Part shown: one piece after another, positions 22,401 to 34,400 of the stretch
How positions within the stretch are numbered: position 1 is the first letter of the stretch
Layout of the letters: each line of letters starts with the position of its first letter
Assembly (NCBI GenBank): GCA_009746045.1
Contig: RPFO01000485.1
Coordinates: forward strand, 354,883-418,882
Direction: 5' to 3'
DNA length: 64,000 nucleotides
Origin: Mesostigma viride
Taxonomy: Eukaryota > Streptophyta > Mesostigmatophyceae > Mesostigmatales > Mesostigmataceae
Notes under the pieces: generated by a model
Seen by the model: only the letters and a program-made list of their open reading frames with translations
Told to the model about the DNA's origin: nothing
Databases searched by the model: none
Translations under genes and position numbers: made by a program

Positions 22401-25400
22401 TGCCCCTGTCTCTTGCTGCCCCACACCGCGCCGCGCGCAGGTTCCATGCAGAGCTGCAGCTGCTGGAGGAGGTGGAGGCAGCGCACCGCGACCTGCTGGG
22501 CATTGAGCGGGACCGCGCCATCTCCCACGCGCACCAGGAGACGGTCAAGTGAGCATGCGCATGGCAACCCCACCCCCCCTTGGCGGGGACTCGCTAGTGT
22601 GGGGCGCATTCACGTATGCACCGCAGTGTGTATGTCCTTAAAGCGCGTCTGGCGTACAGCCTCGTCAGTTGCGTAGAGCTGTTGGCCCACGATGGTGGCT
22701 GTGCTTGCTTGATGCGATGCTTTCAGTGCATCAGGAAATGGTGGGTGTGTATCTGCGTCAGGAGAAAGGACGTCAACACGTGTGCTGGCACATCTGTCCT
22801 TGTTGAATCCGTCTGTGGCCATTCCCGGTCGGAGGTACCGGAACGGTGGCGTACCCTCCCGCGTCTCTTGTAGGACCACCGCTGCCTTTCCTATGCTAGT
22901 ATGAAGACAGTTTCTCGGAGGACGCCCAGTCGTCTTCTAGTGTGTCACATGGCCTTGGGGGAATGCTGAGTGTTTCGCTGGCAATCTCGTGCCTTCCTTG
23001 CGGCTCTCCCCTTCTTTTCCCCTCGCACCTGGGCGCCGGCCAGCCTGGCGCGCCTACTGGAGAAGCAAGCGGCGGCGCGCGAGCAGGCGGAGCGGCTGGA
23101 GGCCTGGCGGGCGCAGCAGGAGGCGGCGCTGCAGGCGCGCACGGACCAGCTGCTGCGTGAGATGAGGGGCGAGGGGCTGCAGCACCTTAAGGTGAGAGGA
23201 CGGGGGAAGGGTGTCAGCACCTTCACGTGAGGACAGGGAGGGGGGGTTTGCATCTTCATATGAGGCGGGCAGGGAACCACCGCGTAAGTGCGTTAAGCGC
23301 TATGGGCAGCAAATCACCGCCACGACCCCCTCGGCCACACGCTTGGGACTCCTGTCAGGAGCACATACGGGTGGACGGTGCTAGCCGGCATGGCTAAGGG
23401 CAGAAGGACATGTTGGCGGACTTAAGGCAAAGGATGTGTTGGCAAACGTATTCAAGCTTCACTCTGTACATGCCAGAAATGTCAACCCCGTATAGAACCA
23501 TTCTATGCCCTTTACACGCAACCGTTTCTGGAGTCTGCCTGCACTGCCCTCACCGTTCTGCTTCTAATGCCTGCTGCCTCTGAGCTGTCTGCTGCCCTCT
23601 ACCCTGTTCTCCCCCTTGCCCTCCCTACTGCTTCCCCCCCAGGACGTGACCGAGGTGTTTGTGCGCCAGTTCAGCAGCAGCCGACAGCGGAGCAGCACCG
23701 CACAGACCGACGCAGAGGAGGGTGATGGGATGGCTGGGGACGGCGCAGCGCATGCGCCCACGCCCGCTGGCCCGCTAGCTGGCCCGCTAGCTGGCCAAAC
23801 CCCCAGCCCTGGCCCTCGCACCACCACGGCCAGGCACCCACCGCCCACGTCGGGCCGTGCAGGTGCCGGCGGTGGCCACGACGCGGACAGCGTGGCGTCT
23901 GCGATGGATGCGTCCTACTCGGCCGATTTCCACTCGGTGGCGGACCAGGAGGATGAGGTGGAGGAGCAGGTACGTGGCCGGGACAAGGTTTCGTTTCTGT
24001 CGTAATGCGTTCAAGGGATGGTGGATCAAGTATGTGGCAGCGGCAGATGCTCCTCTCCCCCCACTTCCCTCTCTCCCTCTTGCAAGGGTAGAGCCCAATC
24101 GATATTTTAGTTGATTGTAAGGATTTGCCTGCATTTGGCATGGTTGTTGTACATTATGGTTAGGGTCCCAATTGGTAGCGAGAGATAAGGGTTTTCTGTC
24201 GGATGTAGCACCCACCTGTGGGGTCAAGCAGGGACAGAGCCCCACGCTGATGCTTATCTCCGACTTGTCCATTGTCCCTGGGGTGGCTGCCTGCAGATAC
24301 CCCTGCACACTCCACATCTGCAGCGCGGGGACGATTACGTTGCCTCGGATGCCAGCATCTCCGATCACATCTCTGCAGAGAGTGGGGGCACCCCGACCAC
24401 GTCACGGTCGCAGTCAGTGGATGGGGTAGCAGAGTCAAGCATTCCAGATCCATCCTTCTTGAGCGGCGGGAGTAGGAGACCCGGGCGCTCCACGTCCAGC
24501 ATTGTGGACGAGGTGGCTGGCATGAGCCAGGGGTTGGGAGGCGCCAGCAAGGGATCGCGGTCTAGCGTGAGCCAGGTGGCATCCTTCACTGGCTCCGGTG
24601 ACGGCACCAGAACCCACACGGGTTCGGCCTCTATCGCAACATCGGTGCCGGCGGACGAGGTCGCCAGCTCAGCTAGCGACGGTGCTTCCTCCGGCCGCGC
24701 ACGCCAAGGGCTTCCCCCCCCATCCGTGGCAAAGGAGAGCGGAGGCCTGCCGGTGGCGGTGGCCGAAGGCGACCCGTCCAGCGCCGACGTCTCGCACGAG
24801 CTGAGCGCGCAGTACGTGGCGGCGGCAGAGGCCCGCTTCCGTGCAGAGGAGGCCCGCCTCAAGGGGGAGGAGAAGGCTCTGGCGGAGCAGGCGGCCACGC
24901 GCATACAGCAGCTGCAGCGGGAGGCGCAGGCAGCGCGGCCGGGGTCGTCCGCGGAGAGACACGCCAAACAGCAGGTATGGCGTGGCGTGGTGAGGGGTGA
25001 GTGGATGGCCATGCCCATAGGCAGCGCGCCTGCCATCCAGCTCGCATGCCTATGGGTGGGACCCTCTGTTGCATTGTTGCCCGCACTCTCAGTATTGCTG
25101 GTGGTGCTATCTCGCCTATCACAAGCATGTGTACGAGTTACCTTCCCCTAAGCCTCTCAAGCGTGTGTACTGTTTGTGTCCCAATCCGTTGTAGCTATGC
25201 AGATTGGCTACTGCAGCATATAATTGCCTTGTGCTGGCCGCTGCCCATGCACCCTCTACGCTTTTTTCTCTCCACCTCACGTTCATGTGCATGCTGTCGT
25301 GCATTTGCGTGCCCCTGCCTGCTATCGACCACGCTTGCCCGCGTTGCCCCACCTGCACTTTCTTTCACATCGGCCTGCCCTTTCTTCCACATCCACCTGC

Positions 25401-28400
25401 ATCGCCATCCCCTGCCCTCGCCCACATCAACCACCCTGCGTGGCCGCATCAACCATCGGCCACATGCACTACTCATGTGCCCGCCTACCTCCACCGTCCC
25501 GCGTGGCCAGGAGCGCATGGTGTCGATGGAGCTGGCCACCGCGCGCGCGGACATTGCACGCCAGCTGGCCATCCTGCGGTCAGACCTCATGCGCCAGAAG
25601 CTCTTCTGGGAGCAGGCCGCACTCATGTCCCAGCTACGGGGGCACCGCGGGCGCAAGGCAACGGCGGGGGACAAGGGGGCGGGTGGCAGCAGCAAGAGCA
25701 AGCCGGCTCCCCTCGCGACCGGCCTGCTGGATGCGGGCAGTGCGTGGGGCAGCCCCGCGGGCCTCAAGCTCACGTCACCCATCCAGCTGGCATCCCTGCA
25801 GGGTGGCCAACGTGCCGCGCGTGGGCCACCCACTGCCTACGCGTCCTCGGTTGGGTCTGAGGACGAGGTCAGCAGTGGCAAGTTGGGGGGGAGCGGCGAT
25901 GGGCGGGATGTGAGCTCGGACGAGTCAGCAGGGGCTTCCAAGGCCACACAAGGCAAGGTACTGGCAGCGGTCACCAGCCGGCTCCCAGCCAGGGTGCCAC
26001 CCGTTCCCCGTGGCAGTGCTGCATGTGCACCGTCCTCTCGCCACTCCTCGCAATCCATCGTGTCAGAGGACGCGGCGCTGGGTGCCAAGGGGAGGGGGGG
26101 GGGCACCACCTCCTCCCTCACGTACACGGACGAGTTTGAGAGCGTGGTCGAGGAAGAGGAGGTAGGATGAAATTGAGCTTGTGGTAGAGGAGGTAGGATG
26201 AGTTAGGGCTTGGTGGAGGAGGTAGGATGAATCTGAGGCAACGACCGAGGTAGGATGAGTATAACTGCTTGTTGAAGGAAGAGATAGTGGAGGGTGCTAT
26301 GTGTGTCAGGCGAGCTGGTTTGCCTGCTGCAGGGAGCATGATGGACGTAGCTCCGGGCTGGTGCCTCTTGTTTTTCTCGGCTACCCCGTGCCATGTAGCT
26401 GACTGCCCCATCTACTATCTACCTTAAAATGCGACCGTGTAGCGGGGTGATCCGGTGACAGAAGCACGCCGACAATGGGGCTGTATAAACCAAGTCAGAG
26501 CAGGCATGAAATAGCGGAAACGGGTGCAGCATTTACGGGGCATGAGCTTCCAGGTCTCACCAAAGCCTCCCTGGATCCTCACTGGTTATTGCTATTGCTA
26601 GCCAGTCTCTGGTGTCGTATCGAGGGGACTGCGGGCAAGGAAAATCTGCGGGGCTACATCGAAGGTTTCCAGATCCCCTTCCGTTGGCTGTCCCATGCGT
26701 GATCCATTCATGCCTTTCGTTGGCTGTCCCATGCGTGACCCATTCATGCCTTCCGTTGGCTGTCCCATGCGTGATCCATTCATGCCTTCCGTTGGCTGTC
26801 CCATGCGTGATCCATTCATGCCTTCCATTTGCTGTCCCATGCGTGATCCATTCATGCCTTCCGTTTGCTGTCCCATGCGTGATCCATTCATGCCTTCCAT
26901 TTGCTGTCCCATGCGTGACCCATTCATGCCTTCCGTTTGCTGTCCCATGCGTGACCCATTCATGCCTTCCATTTGCTGTCCCATGCGTGATCCATTCATG
27001 CCTTCCGTTTGCTGTCCCATGCGTGATCCATTCATGCCTTCCGTTGGCTGTCCCATGCGTGATCCATTCATGCCTTCCGTTGGCTGTCCCATGCGTGACC
27101 CATTCATGCCTTCCGTTGGCTGTCCCATGCGTGATCCATTCATGCCTTCCATTTGCTGTCCCATGCGTGATCCATTCATGCCTTCCATTTGCTGTCCCAT
27201 GCGTGATCCATTCATGCCTTCCGTTGGCTGTCCCATGCGTGATCCATTCATGCCTTCCGTTGGCTGTCCCATGCGTGACCCATTCATGCCTTCCGTTGGC
27301 TGTCCCATGCGTGATCCATTCATGCCTTCCATTTGCTGTCCCATGCGTGATCCATTCATGCCTTCCATTTGCTGTCCCATGCGTGACCCATTCATGCCTT
27401 CTGTTGGCTGTCCCATGCGTGATCCATTCATGCCTTCCATTTGCTGTCCCATGCGTGATCCATTCATGCCTTCCGTTTGCTGTCCCATGCGTGATCCATT
27501 CATGCCTTCCGTTGGCTGTCCCATGCGTGATCCATTCATGCCTTCCAGTCTTTCTTCGCGTAATTGGTTCCTCCTTCACGCGCTGGTGTCCTTCACTCAC
27601 TCACTAGTTCTACGCATGCCATGCGTGGGCGCCCTCCACCACAGGGGCTCGTGCGCGGATCCCCTGCACCGGGCAAGTCGTCCTCATCCATCAAGTCTGG
27701 CATTCGCTCCGCCATACAATCTGACATCCAGTCCAATGTCCAGTCCGAGATCGACTCGGAAGGCTTTTACACCGCCAGCCGCAGCAGCGCCCGCACGTCC
27801 GCATCAGAGATTGTGTCCGAGATCGAAGAAACCCCGCGGGGGAAAGGGCCCACAAAGACGCCAGTGACCAGCGCGGTGCCAAAGAGCACACCCAAGCCTA
27901 CCGCGGGCACGCCAGCGGCCTCTGCTGCTGCGGGTGGGCATTCCTCGTCGGGCCTGAGCTCGAGCGCAGAGCTGCGCCAGCTGGCGGAACTGGAGGAGGC
28001 GGTGGCGCGCAAGCGCAAGGAGGCGCAGCGCGCGGAGATGGCGGCACGCAAGCGGGCGCTGGAGCAGGAGCTCATGTCCCTGGAGGCCATCATCCAGGGG
28101 TCCAAAAAGCAGGCCACAGCCGACATTATCATGGGTGCCGCCGCCTCACCCGCGTCTGCGCGACGTACACCACACGCCACAGCGGTGGGTGGCCGGCAGG
28201 AGGGTGCATCGTCTGCGCGTGGGGGGGGATCTGTGGGTGCGGGCAGGAAGGTGGGCCGTGTGGCTGCGACCGAGCGGGACAGCGATGAGTCCATTTCAGA
28301 GGAGGTGGCCTCGCACTCCTCTGCGTCCGGCAGCAGCGTGCAGGAACAGATTCCCAGCGAGGTTTCCGGTGCGACCGCCAGCAGCGCCAGCGGGCAAGAG

Positions 28401-31400
28401 GTGGCCGAGTCCGGTGAGGTGGCCTCCGTGGCCAGCAAGGGCACGGGCCGGAGCCGCTCTGGGCCCCTGGTCACGACGCAATCGCTGCATCACTCTGGTG
28501 CGTCCCTGGTCTATTCCGACTCATTCGAGGCATCCGAGGGGGTGACTGATGAGGTGGGCAGCAGCAGCGTCGACAGGGCCCCCCAGGCATCTTCCTCCAT
28601 TGCGGACGAGGCACACCGGGTGAGCAGTCAGCTGGGCGGAGGCAGCTCGGGTGTTCGTGGCGGCTCTGCTTCCATTGTGGATGACATGCAGGGCGTGACT
28701 GGGCAAATCGGTGAAGACACGATGGATGAGCAGAAGGGAGCCGCATCTGTGGTTGAGGATGATGGCCACTGGGATCAAAGCCGTATCGGGGAAGACACAT
28801 TTGATGCCCAGGGTGCAACCGCATCTATTGTGGATGACATGCAGGGCGTGACTGGGCAAATCGGTGAAGACACGATGGATGAGCAGAGGGGAGCGGCGTC
28901 TGTGGTTGAGGATGATGGCCACTGGGATCAAAGCCGTATCGGGGAAGACACATTTGATGCCCAGGGTGCAACCGCATCTATTGTGGAGGACATGCAGGGC
29001 GTGACTGGGCAAATTGGTGAAGACACGATGGATGAGCAGAGGGGAGCGGCGTCTATGGTTGAGGATGATGGCCGCTGGGATCAAAGCCGTATCGGGGAAG
29101 ACACATTTGATGCCCCCGGTGCAACCGCATCTATTGTGGATGACATGCAGGGCTTGACTGGGCAAATTGGTGAAGACACGATGGATGAGCAGAGGGGAGC
29201 GGCGTCTGTGGTTGAGGATGATGGCCACTGGGATCAAAGCCGTATCGGGGAAGACACATTTGATGCCCCGGGTGCAACCGCATCTATTGTGGACGACATG
29301 CAGGCTGTTCCTGGCCATACAAAGTCCTTTCTTGACACCGTGGATGAGTACGATGCGGAAGAAACCTCTGCCCCTGACATCGTGGATGAGGAGGATGAGC
29401 ACGAGGTGGCCAGCAGCATGAGTGGGGGTCATTCCAGCATCTCCACGGACGAAGCTGCCAGTGGCGCCGTGTCCTCTTCAAAGGACGGCAAGGGCAGCAC
29501 GACGGAGGCCATCACGGACGACCTGCCGAGCGCGGGGGCGCCCTCGAGGAGCAACGAGGGGTCCATCCCCACCGACACGGCATCCATCCGACAAGGTGAG
29601 GGACGCTGGCTTACCCCGCCAACACGAGGGTTGCTTGTTGGCTCAGGCGGGGGTTGTCGCGGTGTGCTGTATAAGCTGCGTGCTCACTGGGTACATGAGA
29701 ATGTGGGCCAGCTGCTTTTTGCTTAGTATTTGGGGCGGGCCATGTGAGAAATTTTCGGGGCTGTAGTCCTTGCAATCGCCATTTGTTTCTTGTTTCCTGC
29801 CTGAAGCCCACCCTGCCATGCATGGGCGTAGTCACGTCGACGACATACGATTTTTCATGGTGCGCATACGGGGTGTCATTGGATGCAAATGATTTGTACA
29901 TGCATGCATGCTTTTTCATGGGCGCTCTTCCAGTTCGGGTTTGTGCAGTGGAGGATGCTACCATGGTGGAAGGAACGTAGTGTAAGTTTCCGGCATTCAT
30001 GGCATGGCCACCTGGTTGTTGTATGTGTTGTATATGTTGTATATGTTGTATATGTTGTATATGTTGTATACGTTGTATATGTTGTATAAATAATAAACCA
30101 TGGCCCTGTTGCGCTGATGTGGATTTTGGTATCACAGGCACCACCAGCAGCTCCAAAGGGGGCAACGGTTCCATCCCCGAGGCGGTGCCCTCAGATGTGG
30201 AAGAGGAAGCGGAGATTGAGCTGTCGGATGTCCCGGACGACATCTCGGTGGTGGACGAGGAGGACGATCAAGGCGGTTACAGCGGTGAAGAAACGGAGGA
30301 CTTGCCCCTCCGCCCGACGTCCGGTGAGCCCCCATTCTTCCCCTAGGACTTGGAGTAGCGCCGCGTTTCTCCCTGTTCAAGGCTTTATGCACGCTCACTT
30401 GGCAGCCTTTGACCCCTTGGCACCCCCATGGTGGCACACGTACAAATGCTGCAGAACGCAGAGTCTTGCCCAACAAGGTCCTTTTTCACGACACATGCAT
30501 TTTGGGGCTCCGGATGTTGATGGGCTGTCTGTGTATGGATGTGCCGGGCTCTTGGCAGCATGACCATCGCCCCTGTCAACCCTATGTCCCTATTGACCCT
30601 TGACATTGTGTGGTCTGTGCAGCCGCGCGTGCCCCCCTGGCTGAAGACGCGGGCGCCAGCATTGCCTCAGAGGTAGAACCCAGCGGGGACATCCACTCGG
30701 TGGAGGAGGCGTACAGCGTGGACGACGAGGTGGCTGACGAGGCCCACTTGGGCGACAGCAGCGGCCAGCGGACAAGCTCACGTCTGCCTACGGGTCACCG
30801 CCCAGTGGCGGACGCCTCACTAACGGAGACTTTGGATGAGGTTGCTGCTGCTGGCAAAGCAACGTCGATGGATGAGGCACGCACAGGGAGCCGTGCATCT
30901 TCTTCGGGGGGCGATGAGGAGGCATTGGACCAGGACACCAGCGACCGTGCCGAGGATGGCGCGGGCAGCTTGGTGGTCTCACACGGTGGGCCGTTTGATG
31001 ATGGCGTCGTCATGCCGCAGGTGGCGGAGGCATACGCACAGTACCGGTCATCCCTGGAGGCAGCGCGCGGAGCAACCAGGTTGTCTGCCCACAGGACCCT
31101 GGCGGACTCCCTTGCATCGGTGGCGGACCAGCTGCTCTACCGCCTGCTGGCCGGCACGCTGGACCAGCTCAGCACGCGGCAGCTCCGCCCTGGTGAGTTG
31201 GGTGTCTAGAGACAGAGGGCGTCTAGAGACCAAGTACGAGAGTGTTAAATTGCTGCCCTTGGCAATGGTCTCAACATCCGTATGACTTTGGCATGCAACC
31301 TCTAGACTGGCATTGTTGGGCGGCTTATCCATGTCTGCGCTTGCATCACCGTTTATACGGCATGGAAAAATGGGAGGGAAGAATATGGGGTGGTTGGGTT

Positions 31401-34400
31401 GACGGGCGGGCAGAGGGTAGGGTGTTGTGGGGTTGAGGTGGCAAATTAGAGTTGTCAGGCACGTAGAGCTTGCCTGGCTTGGTTTCTTACGTCTCGCCAT
31501 GTGGCCATTCTACCGGTGGTGGCGGTAGCGGCAGGCATTCATGGCACTTCCCAACTTGCTCTGATTGTGCGCGACTTGCTGACTTTTCTTTACCCCTATA
31601 TGCCTGTGCCGTATGCCTGTGTTCACGCACGGCACCTCTATCAATGCAAGCAGCCACCGCCGGCCCCCTGGGTGGCCTGCACTTGCCTCGCGGGAACACC
31701 ACCAGTGGCACATCTGTGGCTGCGGCGCCCATGGCTCATGGCATGGCGCAGGAAGCTAGGGTGGAAACAGATGATGCCAGGGTGGGATCCCAGCCCCTTG
31801 CTGCTGTCGGCTCCGACATGGAGCTGCGGGCGGGTGCAGCCGGCACATCGCCGGAGCCTGCAGCAGTCAGGGAGGACGACATGGCGGTGGCGTCCGATGT
31901 GGAAGGGGAAGCAGACCTTTCCATCAGTGAGGAAGCCAGCAGTGCGCTCATGAGCGAGGATGAAGGCTTGTCGCCGTCAAGGCCAAGCCCCCGCGACAGC
32001 CCCATCTCTCCGCCAGATGACGGGCAGCTTGTACGACCCGCAGATGCAGGGGCGGCTGCCAGCACAGACAGCCGTGCGGCCGCGGAGCCAGAGCCCCTCG
32101 CGCGTCCCTGTGCGGACGCGGTTGTTGCGGGGGCCAGCGCGGAGGGTCTTGTGGACGCGGCGCTGGCAGCGCTGCTGCAGGACACGATCGCGGAGATGGT
32201 GGGCGTGCTGGCGTCAAGGCGCGACCGCGTGCAAGCGGGCCAGGTGGGGGCGCAGGAGGCGGTTGGGAGCACGCAATCAGAGGCGGAAGTGGCCCCTGCG
32301 TCAGTGCCCCAGCCAGGTACAGGCGCGCAGTCCCTGAACAGGCTGCAGGTTAGCATGTCACTCCTTTTCCCGAATTGGGGTGGGGGGTTGGAGGGGTGGC
32401 TGCATCGCCCAGCGTTTGTAAATGTGTGGAGGGGAATCGCATGCATGTTTCTAGTGCCCATTTGAACGTTTTGTAGGATGATACAGATGGATTTTTCGTC
32501 CAAGCTCATGCCCTGGGCAGCTTAAATGCCCCGTTAAATCTTGTACATGCACCTGCTCTAGCTGCAGCCTGGCCGGTTGCATCCCTATTTTGTTCATTGC
32601 TAAGGTCCGAGGATGCCGAGAATTCCCAGCCTTCAACTGATCAGCGTGTGCGCGTGCCCTCAAGCATAATGTAAAGCGCTGCAGCCCCACCTTTTACTCA
32701 CTATCATTGCAGCCCCACCTTTTACTCGCTATCCTTCATCCCTCGGCCCCCCTTCTCTCACGATCATGAAGGGCTGCAGCCCCACCTTTTACTCGCTATC
32801 CTTCATCCCTCGCCCCCCCTTCTCTCACGATCATGAAGGGCTGCAGCCCCACCTTTTACTCGCTATCCTTCATCGCTCGCCCCCCCTTCTCTCACGATCA
32901 TGGGCACCGTTTGATGCGGCTCGCTACATAATCCCAGCAGCTCGTGTGCCTGAAGCCACCTCTTCAGCGTCCAGCGAGGTGCGTGCGCCAGAAGCGGCGA
33001 GGACGGCGCCCACAGACGTTGCAGAGATGGATGATGAAGAAGAAGACAGCATGAAGGACGCGTTCCCAGTCCATGTGGCGAGTTCTGGCAAGTCTGACCT
33101 GGAGGAGTTGTTGGGAGGCGACGACGACGACGACTATGATGAGGATGACTTTGAGGAGCTGCCCGTGGAGGAGGAGGTGATGAGCCCGCCGTCCCCTGTC
33201 GCAGGTGAGGGAGAAGTGACATAACAGCCGTGCATCCACATTATTATGACAAGTGGGTTCAACTTGGTCCTTCTAGGTGGCAAACGCCCAATGGCTTTTA
33301 TGCTCCTGGGGTGATGTTAATGGTATAACTTCTGGTTATCCTTTTTGAGCAAATTCAGAGTTGGTGCCCATGTTTACTGGTTACGCTGTTGAATAAGAAT
33401 TGTTGCCAGCAAGAGAGTTGCCCCTACCCCCTACCCCCTACCCCCTACCCCAAGCTCCCAAGCTAGCCAATATCTAGGCGCTCGAGGCCATATCGGGGCA
33501 AAGTGCTAGTTAAATTTTGGCATGCACATGTAGTGACCAAGCCTTGCCACTTGGTATTTGCCACATCTACACAAGCTATGCTAGGGTGACGGATGCATAC
33601 TGGGCCAGCCAGTAAAGTTGCTAATTGCACGGTGGAACTAAACAACTGCTTATTGCGCGGGAATCTCTTTGGTGGCATATCTCATTGTATTCTCGCGCAC
33701 AGCCCACGACAAACCCAGTTTGAGCACGCACGAGCTGGCAGGGTCGCCCCCCACCAGCCCCACCGAGGTGGACCCCGAGCACGTGGACACAAGGGAGCAG
33801 GCGATCCGGGACTATGTCGCCGCCGTGATGGACCACGCGGGGCTGCTGGAGGAAGGCGCCGTGTGGGACGGGCCCAACACATGTCCAGGTACGCGCCGCT
33901 GGTGAATTGGTCAATCATCACGTGGCTGTCTGGCCTGCCGTGATAACTAGCGTCTCTCTTCGCCGTCAGTCTACTCGTGTGTGGTGGATAGGCTAGCAAC
34001 ATGCAGGGGTGGGCGGGAGCACCGCATGCATGGGATGGTTTGATGTCAGCATCAGCGCGGCATGCGGGCTAGTTCCAACCGTTTTTTTTTTGGGGGGGGG
34101 TGATGTAGCGATGTGTTTGCCGGTCGGACCTTGGGCTTGACCTGGTCCATGGCTTCACCTGGTGGTTGGTAGGAGTGCATGCACGTTTGCCGCCTTTCTC
34201 CCCATCTGTGCCATGCCCTGACTTTGGAAGGTTTCGCTGCTGCCATGCCCATGCGCCATTCATCCCTTGTGTGCCAGGCCTTGACTTGGAAGGTTTCCTG
34301 GCGCTGGAGCGGTCACGGCCCCCCTCCAACGACTTCAAGCACATCCACAACAAGCTGGTCTTTGACGCGACCAACGAGGCGCTGGCGACGCTCTACCCGC

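Noticed and set aside
26690-27548. CRISPR-like array
   Set aside because: The 36-bp units are directly adjacent with no unique spacers, in a eukaryotic intron.
26557-27867. Four long overlapping frames on both strands (313-390 codons) across the 36-bp array
   Set aside because: They are products of a stop-free repeat unit divisible by three, lie between a good donor and acceptor of the large gene, and carry no domain.
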